Source: Iamia sp038233075 (GTDB taxonomy: Bacteria; Actinomycetota; Acidimicrobiia; Acidimicrobiales; Iamiaceae). Taken from it: 64,000 nt of DNA. Positions 42,394 through 51,635 of the stretch are shown here, one piece after another. The stretch lies in assembly GCA_038233075.1 (NCBI GenBank), contig JBBSMQ010000007.1, forward strand, positions 80,712 through 144,711, written 5' to 3'. The notes beneath the pieces are model-generated. The model was not told where the DNA came from. It searched no databases and was given only the letters and a program-made list of their open reading frames with translations. The position numbers and the translations under genes were made by a program. The stretch's first letter is position 1, and each line of letters opens with the position of its first letter.

Positions 42394-43116
42394 TCAGGTG
42401 ACGAAGGCCTCGGTGAGGGCCCGGGCGTAGCGCCAGGAGCCCGAGCTGTAGAGGGCGCAGGGTCGGAGGCCGTGGCCGCCGCCGGGACAGAAGTGGGTCT
42501 TGTCGTTGGCGCGGACGATGTTGCGGCCCGGCGGCACCGCCCGGTTGAGCTGGTGGCCGATGCAGAGCTCGCCCCGCATGCAGGGCTGGGTCCAGAACCA
42601 GCGTCGGCCGGGGGTGACGTACTTGCCGGCGTCGACCACCTTGAGGCCCTGACGGTAGGCCTCGACCCGCATCGCCTCCTGCGCCGGTTCCGAGTCCGGT
42701 TGGGGGATGAACGGCATCACCGCCAGGGTGACCTCGGTGCCTGAGCCCGTCCAGATCCGCTTGACCTCGCGCATCTGGGCCCGGTACGAGGCGGTGATGT
42801 CGTTGCCGACGCAGGGTTCGAGCAACTTGGGGTTGCCGGCGAAGGAGAGGATCACCTCCCGGGGACGGTTGGCGCGCGCGGCGCGCATGTCGTCGAAGAA
42901 CGAGCACGGCGCCCCGCCGAAGCGCTGGCGGACATCGGCCTCGAAGCCCCGGGCCGACGCCCACTGGCGGATCTCACGGATCGACTCCCAGACCAGGGAG
43001 TCGCCGTAGATGATGACCCGGGGTCGGGCGCGGTAGCAGCCGCCGAGGCCGGTCACCAGGACCACGGCCACGACGAGCAGCCCGAGGGTGTGGCGGAGAC
43101 GGGGACGGGGGCGCAT
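42394..43116 (-). CDS. SGNH-hydrolase-like lipoprotein
   Basis: 240 aa. The N terminus RPRPRLRHTLGLLVVAVVLV, then TGLGGCYRARP, is a signal peptide with lipobox LGGC. Block I of SGNH hydrolases is VIIYGDSLVWESIREI with the active Ser. EVILSFAGNPKLL resembles the Gly/Asn blocks. The end FCPGGGHGLRPCALYSSGSWRYA holds a His in the position of the catalytic DxxH region, but with Cys-rich surroundings and no clear DxxH. Related exported SGNH proteins act as esterases or acyl/acetyl carriers on envelope glycans; the substrate is open. Confidence 0.78.
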   Translation of the reverse strand: MRPRPRLRHTLGLLVVAVVLVTGLGGCYRARPRVIIYGDSLVWESIREIRQWASARGFEADVRQRFGGAPCSFFDDMRAARANRPREVILSFAGNPKLLEPCVGNDITASYRAQMREVKRIWTGSGTEVTLAVMPFIPQPDSEPAQEAMRVEAYRQGLKVVDAGKYVTPGRRWFWTQPCMRGELCIGHQLNRAVPPGRNIVRANDKTHFCPGGGHGLRPCALYSSGSWRYARALTEAFVT

Positions 43117-43284
43117 GGCGCAAGCCTCGCGCCCCGGCGCACACCGTGCTCGGCCTCCGGGCGACCCCGACGCGGAGACCGCCCGAACCGGAGCGGACCA
43201 GTGCTCTGACCACGATCGTTCGCGCCGGCCGGGCGTGAGTCGGCCCAGTCAGAACCTCGGCGAGATCGCTCAGACCGGCACGGA

Positions 43285-44352
43285 CTAGCGGTCGGCGAGG
43301 CGGCGGATGTCGTCGAGCACCGGCTCGGGGCCGGGGTCGACGCCCTCCTGGGCCGCCAGCTCCAGGCTGACGGCGTCACCCACCAGGACCAGGTCGAGCA
43401 ACTGGGCCAGGGCGCCCTCGCCCGCGCCCTCCACGGTGTGGATGCCGCCGACGACCGCGTCGAGGACCGACTCCATCGCCGTGAAGCGCCGGGCCTGCTG
43501 GGGGTGCTCCTCGTCGTGGCGCAGGAACACCATCTGGAAGACCTGCCGGGTGAGGTCGCCGTGCTGACCCCACCCCACCACCTCGTTGTGGCCCGCCTCG
43601 GGCAGCGCGTTGGCGAACGACGGCGTCTTGGCGTTCTCGTTGATCTGGGTCTTCCAGCGCAGTGCCGCTACCCGACCGACGGCCCCGGCCCCGTACACGA
43701 TGGGCAGCGACCGGCCCAGACGCCGGGCCAGAGCGACGGCCGGGCTGCGGTCCGAGGCCAGCTCCTTGCCTCGCACTCGCAGCTGGTCGACGGCGGCCCC
43801 GATCCAGCCGTGGGCGCCGGGGAACAGGCCCATGCGCTCCAGGCACACGAGGGGCGGGACGGCCATGGCCCCGAGCGCGGCACGCGACGCGACCAGGCCC
43901 GACGGCACCGGGGCGACGGGCATCCCCCACTCCCCCACCATCTCCGCCAGCCGTCCGCCGCCGGTCACGGCCAGGATGCGGGCCCCAGACTGATGGGCCT
44001 CGTCCACCGCGACGAGCGTCTCCTCGGTCTCGCCGGAGTGCGACACGGCCACGACGAGGGTGTCGGCCCCGAGGAAGCTGGGGGCGTCGTAGCCCTTGGC
44101 CACCACCACGGGGATGGGCAGGAACAACTCGCCCACCGCCTCCAGCAGGTCGCCCACCGCGCCCGAGGCTCCCATGCCCACGACGAGCACGTTGGCGATG
44201 TCCTCACCGGCGGGCAGCCCCTCGACGGCCTCGCCGACGGCCACCGCATCGGCGACCTGGTCGGCCAGACCCAGGGTGGCCCCGCGCAGGCCTAGCGAGT
44301 CGATGCCCCGCCGGGTCGGACTGGTGCCCGAGGCCGTCGCCTCGTCGGCCAC
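43285..44352 (-). CDS. SIS-domain phosphoglucose/phosphomannose isomerase
   Basis: 355 aa. LVVGMGASGAVGDLLEAV and LVVAVSHSGETEETLVAV are the two sugar-phosphate loops of the SIS fold. PIVYGAGAVGRVAALRWKTQ, then INENAKTPSFANALPEAGHN, is the signature of the bifunctional phosphoglucose/phosphomannose isomerase family (TIGR02128), with the catalytic Glu in ALPEAGHNE. It interconverts fructose-6-phosphate with mannose- or glucose-6-phosphate, feeding GDP-mannose synthesis with the adjacent phosphomannomutase. GTG start, three bases after the Trm112-like gene. Last gene of the long operon. Confidence 0.9.
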   Translation of the reverse strand: MADEATASGTSPTRRGIDSLGLRGATLGLADQVADAVAVGEAVEGLPAGEDIANVLVVGMGASGAVGDLLEAVGELFLPIPVVVAKGYDAPSFLGADTLVVAVSHSGETEETLVAVDEAHQSGARILAVTGGGRLAEMVGEWGMPVAPVPSGLVASRAALGAMAVPPLVCLERMGLFPGAHGWIGAAVDQLRVRGKELASDRSPAVALARRLGRSLPIVYGAGAVGRVAALRWKTQINENAKTPSFANALPEAGHNEVVGWGQHGDLTRQVFQMVFLRHDEEHPQQARRFTAMESVLDAVVGGIHTVEGAGEGALAQLLDLVLVGDAVSLELAAQEGVDPGPEPVLDDIRRLADR

Positions 44353-44355
44353 GGA

Positions 44356-44592
44356 TCAGGCCTCGAAGGTCGGTGTGATGCCCTCGGCCTCGGCCTTGGC
44401 CTGGAGGCGGTCCGCCTCGGCGTCGTCGACGTCGTCGGCCTCGTCGACGAGCATCACCGGGATGTCGTCCTCGATGCGGTAGCGCCGCTTAAGCCGAGGG
44501 TTGTAGAGGCAGGCCTCGTCCTCGAAGTAGAGGAGAGGCCCCTTGTCCTCGGGGCAGGCCAGGATGTCGAGCAGCTGGGCGTCGAGAGCCAT
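44356..44592 (-). CDS. Trm112-like small protein
   Basis: 78 aa. MALDAQLLDILACPEDKGPL, then YNPRLKRRYRIEDDIPVML, is the Trm112/YcaR fold; the zinc-binding Cys set is reduced (only CPEDKG on the first side, and no second pair), as in many bacterial members. The tail is acidic (DEADDVDDAEADRLQ). Fixed neighbours in actinobacteria are phosphomannomutase and the SIS isomerase, exactly as here. Start overlaps the mutase stop by one base (TGATG). Confidence 0.88.
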   Translation of the reverse strand: MALDAQLLDILACPEDKGPLLYFEDEACLYNPRLKRRYRIEDDIPVMLVDEADDVDDAEADRLQAKAEAEGITPTFEA

Positions 44593-45974
44593 CAGGTCTC
44601 CGTGGTCGGGGACCCGGCGGGCGCCGGGTCGGTGATGAGGCCCAGGACCTCGGCGACGTGGGCATCGCACTCGTCCCGGGTGGGCGCCTCGAGGTTGAGG
44701 CGCAGGAGGGGCTCGGTGTTGGAGGGGCGGAGGTTGAACCACCACGTGCCGCCGTCCACGGTGAGACCATCGAGGCGGTCCTGGCCGCCGTCAGGGAAGG
44801 CCGCCGCCACCCTCTCGACGACGGCGAGCGGCTCCGGGACCTCGGTGTTGATCTCGCCCGAGGCCGCGTAGCGCTCGAAGGGGGTGCGCATCTCCGACAA
44901 CGGCACACCGGCCTTGCTGCGCTGCTCGAGCACGTGCAGGGCGGCGATGAGGCCGCTGTCGGCCCGCCAGTTGTCGCGGAAGTAGTAGTGGGCCGAGTGC
45001 TCGCCGCCGAAGGCGGCACCGGTGTCGGCCATGACCGCCTTGACGAAGGAGTGCCCGACCTTGGTGCGCACCGGGGTCCCCCCGGCCTCGGTGACGATCT
45101 CCGGCACCGACTTGGAGCAGATGAGGTTGTAGAGGATCGTGGCCCCCGGCTCCTTCTCCAGCACCCCGGCCGCCACCATGGCCGTGGTGGTGGAGCCGGA
45201 GATGGGCTCGCCGCTCTCGTCGACGACGAAGACGCGGTCGGCGTCACCGTCGAAGGCCAGGCCTACGTCGGCGCCGACCTCCACCACCCGGGCCCGGAGG
45301 TCGGCCTGGTTCTCGACCTGGATGGGGTCGGCCGGGTGGTTGGGGAACGAGCCGTCGAGCTCGCCGTACATGACCTCGAGGTCGCAGGGCAGCCCGTCGA
45401 ACACCGCCGGCACGACGAGCCCGCCCATGCCGTTGGCGGTGTCGGCCACGACCTTCAGCGGGGCCAGGGCGTCGACATCGATGAAGGAGCGGACGTGGTC
45501 GGCGAAGTCGTCGAGGGCGTCGAGGGCGGAGAACCGGCCCGGCTCGCCCGGGTGGTGGTCCACCCCGGCGGCGGCCATGGCCTTGATGCGGTCGAGCCCG
45601 GTGTCCTGACCAACGGCCTTGGCTCCGGCCAGGCAGAACTTGATGCCGTTGTAGTGGGCCGGGTTGTGGCTGGCGGTGAACATGGCGCCCGGCGCATCGT
45701 GGCGTCCGGAGGCGAAGTAGACGAGGTCGGTCGAGCACAGGCCGAGATCGACGACGTCGAGGCCCTGGGACTGCACCCCCTCGGCGAAGGCGACCGCGAA
45801 CTGGACGCCGGAGGGGCGCATGTCGCGGCCGACGAGGACCCGCCGGGCGCCTTCGGTGTCGGCGGCGAAGCGAGCGAAGGCGGCACCGATGGCCCGACAC
45901 GTGTCCGAGTCGATCTGGTCCGGAACCGTGCCCCGGATGTCGTAGGCCTTGAAGATGGCGTCGAGGTCGGCCAT
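44592..45974 (-). CDS. manB: Phosphomannomutase/phosphoglucomutase
   Basis: 460 aa alpha-D-phosphohexomutase. IFKAYDIRGTVPDQI; the phosphoserine loop TASHNPAHYNGIKF; Mg site FDGDADRVFVVDE; sugar specificity loop GGEHSAHYYF, a GEHS-type loop of PMM/PGM enzymes; phosphate clamp RPSNTEPLLRLNLE. It interconverts mannose-6-phosphate and mannose-1-phosphate (and the glucose pair) for nucleotide-sugar synthesis. It lies 12 bases after the GtrA-GT2 gene and is coupled to the Trm112-like gene. Confidence 0.93.
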   Translation of the reverse strand: MADLDAIFKAYDIRGTVPDQIDSDTCRAIGAAFARFAADTEGARRVLVGRDMRPSGVQFAVAFAEGVQSQGLDVVDLGLCSTDLVYFASGRHDAPGAMFTASHNPAHYNGIKFCLAGAKAVGQDTGLDRIKAMAAAGVDHHPGEPGRFSALDALDDFADHVRSFIDVDALAPLKVVADTANGMGGLVVPAVFDGLPCDLEVMYGELDGSFPNHPADPIQVENQADLRARVVEVGADVGLAFDGDADRVFVVDESGEPISGSTTTAMVAAGVLEKEPGATILYNLICSKSVPEIVTEAGGTPVRTKVGHSFVKAVMADTGAAFGGEHSAHYYFRDNWRADSGLIAALHVLEQRSKAGVPLSEMRTPFERYAASGEINTEVPEPLAVVERVAAAFPDGGQDRLDGLTVDGGTWWFNLRPSNTEPLLRLNLEAPTRDECDAHVAEVLGLITDPAPAGSPTTET

Positions 45975-45986
45975 GGCCGGCTGACC

Positions 45987-47240
45987 CTAGTCGCTGCCCC
46001 GTTCAGCCCCCGCCGTGCTTGCCGGGTCGCCTCGCCCATCGGCTCGGCTCCTGAGACGGGGGCCCTGGTCGTACCAGCCGGCCCGCCCGCCACGCACGAT
46101 CCGGGCCAGGTCGCGCACCAGCGCGAGCCCGTCGCGCACCGCCCGGACGCTGGACCGCTCGGCGTTGACCACCTGGACCGGCACCTCTTCGACCGACAGC
46201 CCGTCGCGCTCGGCCAGGTGGAACAGCTCCACGTCGAAGGCGAAGCCGTCGATGCGGCTGCGCGAGAAGAGCGAGCGGGCCACATCGGAGCGGAAGGCCT
46301 TGAGCCCGCACTGGGTGTCGCGGGGCGCGGCGAGCAGCGCCGACATCGTGCACAGGTTGATCACCCGGCCGCCCAGCTCTCGGATCCGACGGGCCCGGAC
46401 GAGGGTGGCGGTGTCGGTGTGGACGCGGCTGCCCACGACCACGTCCCACCCCGACTCCACCTCGACGAGCAGGTCGGCGATCTGAGCCGGGGGGTAGGAC
46501 AGGTCGGCGTCGGTGAAGGCCACGGTCCGACCCCGGGTGACGAGCATGCCGGCCCGCACCGCCGCACCCTTGCCCCGGTTCTCGGGCAGGGCGAGCACCT
46601 GGTCGGCGCCGCCCGCTCGGGCCGCCTCTGCGGTGCCGTCGCCAGAGCCGTCGTCGACCACCACCACCTCCAGCTCGGCGCCCGGGGCGACACCGGCCAG
46701 GCCGGCGCGGATGCGCGCCACCGCGTCGGCGATGCGGTCCCGCTCGCGGAACGCCGGCACCACCACCGACAGGCGCCGGTCGCCCGGCGCCGGCGGCCGG
46801 TCCACCCGCTCGGCCAGCTCGGTCCGGACCGGGCCGAACAGCACCCAGCGGTAGGCGACGAGGCGCACGACCGACGCCATCGCCACCGCCGGCACCTTGG
46901 CCGCGACCAGCTCCGGGGCCGACTGCCAGCCCGTGAGCTCGACGAGGGACCGGAGCACGACGATGTCGACCACCCCGGCCGCGGTGGCGGCCAGGACGAA
47001 CGCCGAGGGGTGCTGCACCCAGCGGACGGAGGGGTCGTCGGCGAAGGTGATCTGGCGGTGGAGGGCGAAGCTGACCACCGCCGCCACCACCAGGGCCCCG
47101 CCGTCGGCCACCACCACGATGAGGTCGAACCCCCGCGCCAGCAGGAGCAGCACCCCGATGTCGACGCCCGTGGCGATCACGCCGATCGACGCGAAGCGCC
47201 GCAGCACCCGGGGCAGGAGGGCGGTCTCGGCCGGGCTCAC
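45987..47240 (-). CDS. GtrA membrane domain fused to GT2 glycosyltransferase
   Basis: 417 aa. Residues 1-140 form a four-span GtrA-like domain (FASIGVIATGVDIGVLLLLA, ALHRQITFADDPSVRW, LVAYRWVLFGPVRTE), a fold linked to lipid-linked sugar flipping. Residues 155-380 are a dolichyl-phosphate-mannose/glucose synthase-type GT2: LSVVVPAFRERDRI, VVVVDDGSGDGTAEAA, VAFTDADLSYPPAQ (DAD metal site) and CGLKAFRSDVARSLF. The enzyme would make a polyprenyl-phosphate hexose and pass it across the membrane in one chain. GTGA overlap with the gene upstream. Confidence 0.9.
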   Translation of the reverse strand: MSPAETALLPRVLRRFASIGVIATGVDIGVLLLLARGFDLIVVVADGGALVVAAVVSFALHRQITFADDPSVRWVQHPSAFVLAATAAGVVDIVVLRSLVELTGWQSAPELVAAKVPAVAMASVVRLVAYRWVLFGPVRTELAERVDRPPAPGDRRLSVVVPAFRERDRIADAVARIRAGLAGVAPGAELEVVVVDDGSGDGTAEAARAGGADQVLALPENRGKGAAVRAGMLVTRGRTVAFTDADLSYPPAQIADLLVEVESGWDVVVGSRVHTDTATLVRARRIRELGGRVINLCTMSALLAAPRDTQCGLKAFRSDVARSLFSRSRIDGFAFDVELFHLAERDGLSVEEVPVQVVNAERSSVRAVRDGLALVRDLARIVRGGRAGWYDQGPRLRSRADGRGDPASTAGAERGSD

Positions 47241-50200
47241 CGGTCCGGCGGGCTGCGGTCGGTCGCCGTCGACTCGCCTGTCGGGCCCGCCGCCTCCGAC
47301 GCAGGAAGACCCCGCGCCTCGAAAGGGCCGTCCAGCCCGTCGTCGGGAGGAGGGACACGCTCCGGCTCGGATGGAGAGAGACCCCGTGGCTCAGAGGAAG
47401 GGAGACGCGGCCCGCCGGAAGGGGCGACACGTGGCGCCTCGGAAGGGGTGTCCAGCCCGTGGTCGGGAGGATGGGCCCCTCCTGTCTCAGAGGGAGGGTG
47501 ACCCGGCCGGCCGGGAGGGAGGGCACCCTCTGCCCCGGAAGCGGCGTCGACGCTGTGGTCGGCCGGGGGCCGGGCTGGGGCCCGACGCCGGGCGTCGGCA
47601 CGCTCCCGGTCGCGGAGGCGGCGACGCCGGTCGAGCCGGCCCTCGGGGACAGCCACCGGTCCGAGGCGCCACAGGCCGACGACGGCGACCAGACCGAGGA
47701 GGGTGAGGGCGTAGCCGATCCAGTCGACCGAGGTGCGACCGTAGTCCAGGGTCACCTCCTGGTCGGTGGGCACGACGACCATCAGGTTGGGCGACACCCG
47801 CCACGGGCCCTCGGCCCCGGTCGCCTGCCAGTTCGGGAAGTAGGAGGCCTTCACCAGCACCGGGGTGCCGGGCTCGTCGACCCGGAACGAGATGGTGTCG
47901 GTTCCCATCTCGATGTCGCTGACCTGGGCGGGCCGCACCGCCTGGGTCTGGACGTCGGGCAGCTCCCGCTCCCCGACGCGGCGGGGGGTACCGGCCTCGG
48001 TCACATCCGGCACCTCGGGGAGGGTGGCGCGCGGCCAGTTCCGAGGGCCGTCGAGGGCGAAGGGCACGTCCCACCGCTCCGGATCCTGGAACCAGGCGGC
48101 CGCAGGATCGAGCCAGCTGTCCTGGGTGGGCTCCAGACCCTCCAGCACCACCGGGTCGGCACCGAGGCCGACCACCGTCTGGGACCGCTCGGCGTCGAGC
48201 TCGTAGACGTGCCACGGACCCGACACCGCCACCTCGGTCAGGCGTTCGCTACGGGCCGCCTGGGTCACGGCGGTGTCGCTGACCGCCATGTAGTACTTGA
48301 CGCCCATCAGCTCGAGCTGGTCGAGACCGCGCTCGAGGTCGAAGCCGGAGTAGGCGAGGTCGCGCTGCGAGCACGATCCGGCCTGGGACAGCTGGCACTG
48401 GGTGAGGAAGTGGTACGGGGTGGTGGCCGAGGACTCGAAGTAGAGCCCCTCCATGGACCCGATGCACCCGTCGGTGAAGTACGGCAGCATCATCGGGCTC
48501 ATCGTCGTGCCATAGGAGCCCAGGCGGTCGCGGCTGAACTCCCAGAAGGCCCGCCCGCAGCCGTGCTCGGGGTCCTGGCCCAGCGCGCCCATGGTGGCCA
48601 CCATGTCCCGGTACTCGGGCCAGCCGCCCTGCCCGTCGGGCACCGCCGCCTCGGCGCCGGCCCCGACGACGGGGTCCTGGCCCTCCAGGCCGCGGAAGTT
48701 GTAGCGGGCCCAGAACGAGCCCGGGTTCCGGTAGCTGCGGGCCATCTCCAACCGGCTACCGGCGAAGAGGGTGGCCTCGCCCTTGTCGTTGATGCCGGAG
48801 ACCCCGGGCAGGGTGGCGAGGGGCCCACCCAGGAAGAGCACGACGAAGATGACCGCGGGCGCGGCCGCGGCCACCCCCACCCACGGTGTGGGCCGTCGCG
48901 GGTCCGCCGAGACGAGGACGGCGAGGGCGCGCAGCACCTCGGCCACCGCCAGCGCGGCCAGCAGGAACAGCGCCAGGTAGTAGAGGGGGAGGATGCGGGC
49001 GTTCCAGAGCCGGCCGTCGGGCACGTGCACGAAGGCCAGGGCGGAACCCACGACCAGGGCACCCAGCAGGTAGGCGAGGCGGCGCCGGAACACGATGCCC
49101 ACCACCAGACCGAGCACGGCCAGACCCAGGGGCACCCACAGGGAGCGCGGGGCCAGGTAGTCCCAGTAGGACTGGGACGGGTCCGAACCGGTGTGGGGCA
49201 CGCGCTCCCAGCCCATGTCGTTGACATAGGCGTGGCGGGTGGCGAAGGGCACGATCCAGAACGCGGCCAGCAGCCCGGCCACCGGCCCGATGGGCAGGAA
49301 CCACCGGAGCCGGGCCCGCCCGGGCCAGATCACGAAGGCCAGCGCGGTGGCGGCCAGCACGTAGAAGGCGGGGATGATGTGGCACAGCCCGCACAGCGCC
49401 AGGAGCACGGCGGCGGTGGCCCGTCCCTGCCCGGTCCGCAGGCCCCGGAGCAAGAACCCCAGGTACAGCACGCCCAGGGTCAGGCTGATGGAGAAGGAGA
49501 ACTCCCCGGCCATGGTCGAGGTCAGGTTCCCGCCGATGATGTTGCCGGTGCCGGAGTTGAGGGTCGGCTCCAGGTTGTAGAGGAAGAAGAGCGAGCCCAG
49601 CGCCAGTGCGGGGGGGACGGGGAAGGGCGCTCCCGACAGCCGCCCGAGGACCCACGCCGCGATGGGCAGCCCGAGCAGGCCCGACACCGCGACCAGCTTG
49701 AAGGCGATGCCGTAGGGCACCGGCAGCACCAGCAGGGTGAGCACGGTGCCGAGGCCGAAGAGCGCCCATCGCGCCCGGTGCAGGCGGGGCACGAACCAGC
49801 CCAGGGGCACCACCGCGAGGGCGGCGGGCAGCGACAGCGCCAGGAGCGGGGACCGCACGCCCACGTCGAGCACCACGATCGCCAGCATCGGGACGACCAT
49901 GTAGAACTGGAAGGCGGGGAACCCGGCGTACCAGTCGGGGCTCCAGCCCGAGAGGCGCCACTGCGGCAGGACCTCCCGCATCAGGTACATGGGGCCCCAG
50001 ACGTGGGAACCCATGTCGCCACCGGTGGGGGTGTTCTCGGTGAGGATCAGCCCGGGGTGGACGGTGACCAGCACGAAGACCACGCACGCCGCCACCACCA
50101 ACCCCGTGACCGCGGACTCCCAGGACGTGCCCCCGACACGGGTCAGACCCCGCCCGAGCACCTCTCCGACGTGGCCCTGGGCCGAGGACCGCCGGGCCGG

Positions 50201-50314
50201 CGCGGGGCGACGAGGGTCGATTCCCCGCCCCCCGCCCGCAGCGCGCCACGGGTCATCGGCGACGGGTGGGCCCTCGGCCACCGGAGCCTCGTGCAGCCCG
50301 GTTCGCTCGCTCAC
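47237..50314 (-). CDS. Large PTPS-related multi-pass membrane protein
   Basis: 1025 aa. After a charged N terminus (about 65 residues) there are at least ten membrane segments. The first loop GGDMGSHVWGPMYLMREVLP, then SPDWYAGFPAFQFYMV, is typical of the 6-pyruvoyl-tetrahydropterin-synthase-related membrane family (GT-C-like fold). A long extracytoplasmic region (about 510-870) follows, then a last membrane span and a Pro-rich tail with imperfect repeats of the form PPDxGLDxPxEA. Family members are thought to be polyprenyl-phosphate-dependent glycosyltransferases; that is inference. GTG 50314 overlaps the protease stop, and its own stop overlaps the GtrA-GT2 start. Confidence 0.85.
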   Translation of the reverse strand: MSERTGLHEAPVAEGPPVADDPWRAAGGGRGIDPRRPAPARRSSAQGHVGEVLGRGLTRVGGTSWESAVTGLVVAACVVFVLVTVHPGLILTENTPTGGDMGSHVWGPMYLMREVLPQWRLSGWSPDWYAGFPAFQFYMVVPMLAIVVLDVGVRSPLLALSLPAALAVVPLGWFVPRLHRARWALFGLGTVLTLLVLPVPYGIAFKLVAVSGLLGLPIAAWVLGRLSGAPFPVPPALALGSLFFLYNLEPTLNSGTGNIIGGNLTSTMAGEFSFSISLTLGVLYLGFLLRGLRTGQGRATAAVLLALCGLCHIIPAFYVLAATALAFVIWPGRARLRWFLPIGPVAGLLAAFWIVPFATRHAYVNDMGWERVPHTGSDPSQSYWDYLAPRSLWVPLGLAVLGLVVGIVFRRRLAYLLGALVVGSALAFVHVPDGRLWNARILPLYYLALFLLAALAVAEVLRALAVLVSADPRRPTPWVGVAAAAPAVIFVVLFLGGPLATLPGVSGINDKGEATLFAGSRLEMARSYRNPGSFWARYNFRGLEGQDPVVGAGAEAAVPDGQGGWPEYRDMVATMGALGQDPEHGCGRAFWEFSRDRLGSYGTTMSPMMLPYFTDGCIGSMEGLYFESSATTPYHFLTQCQLSQAGSCSQRDLAYSGFDLERGLDQLELMGVKYYMAVSDTAVTQAARSERLTEVAVSGPWHVYELDAERSQTVVGLGADPVVLEGLEPTQDSWLDPAAAWFQDPERWDVPFALDGPRNWPRATLPEVPDVTEAGTPRRVGERELPDVQTQAVRPAQVSDIEMGTDTISFRVDEPGTPVLVKASYFPNWQATGAEGPWRVSPNLMVVVPTDQEVTLDYGRTSVDWIGYALTLLGLVAVVGLWRLGPVAVPEGRLDRRRRLRDRERADARRRAPARPPADHSVDAASGAEGALPPGRPGHPPSETGGAHPPDHGLDTPSEAPRVAPSGGPRLPSSEPRGLSPSEPERVPPPDDGLDGPFEARGLPASEAAGPTGESTATDRSPPDR

Positions 50315-51114
50315 AGGAGGGTCCCGAGCACGGAGCGGCACTGATCATCGACCGAGGTCGACAGCAGCACCAGGCTGACCACGGTGGTGGCGTTGAAGGC
50401 CATGTGGGTGACGATGGACGGGCCCAGCCGTCCGGTGCGATCGGCCAGCAGGCCCAGGACCAGCCCGAAGACGATGAGGGCGGGCAGCTGGAGGAGCTGG
50501 AAGTGGGTGAGGCCGAAGAGCACCGACGCGAGCACCACGCCCACGATCCGACCGAGGCGGGCGACCGCGGCGCGCTGCACGAAGCCCCGGAAGAACAGCT
50601 CCTCGACGATCGGGGCGCCGACGACGGTGATGAGGAACAGGAGGACGATGCCGACGGGGTCATCGGCCTTGTCGGCCAGCCGGCACGCCGGCTCCCTCAG
50701 CTCCTCGCCGTCGCGCCCCAGGATCTGGATCAACGGCCAGGAGACCAGCGGGACCAGCACCAGCTGGCAGGCGATGCCGAGCAGGGCGCCACCGGGGACA
50801 TCGAGGGCGCGGACCCGCAGGCCCAGCGCCCGGATGGGGTCGGCGATGCGGCGCCGCCGAAGCACCACCACGACCGAGCCGAGCATGCCGAACCACAGGC
50901 TGGTCTGGAGCAGGGCGATGACGGCGAGGGAGGCCACGTCGGCCACGGTCTGGCCCTCCGGCACCTCCACCCCGGCAGCGGCGATGATGAGGGCGGCCAC
51001 CACCTGCTGGACGATCAGGGTCGCCACCGCTGCCACCGCGACCTCGCCCAGGCCCCACGAGGGTGACGGGGTCGGGGCGTCGGGGCGGGTGGGGGCCGGG
51101 GTGGGTGCGCTCAC
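50311..51114 (-). CDS. CPBP (CAAX-type) intramembrane metalloprotease
   Basis: 267 aa with about six hydrophobic segments. Motif 1 is APIVEELFFRGFVQRAAVAR (EExxxR), motif 2 FGLTHFQLLQLPALIVFGLV with the zinc His, motif 3 SIVTHMAFNATTVVSLV. All glutamate-His residues for catalysis are present. Bacterial CPBP proteins process or protect peptides and membrane proteins; the target here is unknown. First gene of the minus-strand envelope operon and translationally coupled (GTGA) to the next. Confidence 0.88.
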   Translation of the reverse strand: MSAPTPAPTRPDAPTPSPSWGLGEVAVAAVATLIVQQVVAALIIAAAGVEVPEGQTVADVASLAVIALLQTSLWFGMLGSVVVVLRRRRIADPIRALGLRVRALDVPGGALLGIACQLVLVPLVSWPLIQILGRDGEELREPACRLADKADDPVGIVLLFLITVVGAPIVEELFFRGFVQRAAVARLGRIVGVVLASVLFGLTHFQLLQLPALIVFGLVLGLLADRTGRLGPSIVTHMAFNATTVVSLVLLSTSVDDQCRSVLGTLL

Positions 51115-51323
51115 GTCGTGGGGACCCAGGTCGCGGGGCGGAAGGCGAACCCGGGCCGCACGAGGTTACCGGCCGAGATCCATCGGCCCGGGTCGGCGGA
51201 CGAGTCGCCGGGGACGCGGTGGCCGCGGCCACAGGGCGCGACGACACGGTCCGCGACGCGCGGGCGGCACCGCCGCGGACCGCCCGCCAGCCTCCGGCCC
51301 GGAGGTCCGGAGGCCTCGCTCGC

Positions 51324-51560
51324 CTAGCTGGCGAGGACGTCGTTGCCGAAGAGCGGCAGGGGCAGCACGTCGCGGCGGTCGCGCAGCTGCCAGCCGCGAG
51401 GCACGCTGAGGTGGTCGGCGTGGGGCTCGCACAGATCGTGGGTCATGGGATGGCACTCATCGGCCAGCGGAGCGATCCACACCGTCGAGCTGGCGTAGTC
51501 GTAGGCCAGCGTGGCCGAGGCCGTCTCGCAGCAGTCGGGACGGGCACAGCGACGGGCCAT
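51324..51560 (-). CDS. DUF3499 family protein
   Basis: 78 aa. MARRCARPDCCETASATLAY, then DYASSTVWIAPLADECHPMT, then HDLCEPHADHLSVPRGWQL, is the full DUF3499 pattern with its conserved Cys/His set (CxxxxCC, C, CxxH) suggesting a small zinc-ribbon-like protein. It is an actinobacterial family of unknown function usually located near manB. ATG 51560. The 209-base gap before the CPBP gene shows nothing I can name. Confidence 0.9.
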   Translation of the reverse strand: MARRCARPDCCETASATLAYDYASSTVWIAPLADECHPMTHDLCEPHADHLSVPRGWQLRDRRDVLPLPLFGNDVLAS

Positions 51561-51635
51561 CGACCCAGGTTACAGTGCCGCCATCCGCGCCCTGGTGATG
51601 GCCGCAAGGGCCCCTCGGGCCCCTACCATGGCCCC

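Noticed and set aside
43117..43284. Possible hairpin pair between the SIS isomerase and SGNH genes
   Set aside because: Arms of similar letters (GCTCTGACC / GCTCAGACC) are direct rather than inverted and do not fold well.
47459..50344. 961-codon open frame on the plus strand
   Set aside because: It lies antisense to the PTPS-related membrane protein; Gly/Gln/Arg/His-rich with no domain, a typical shadow in GC-rich DNA.
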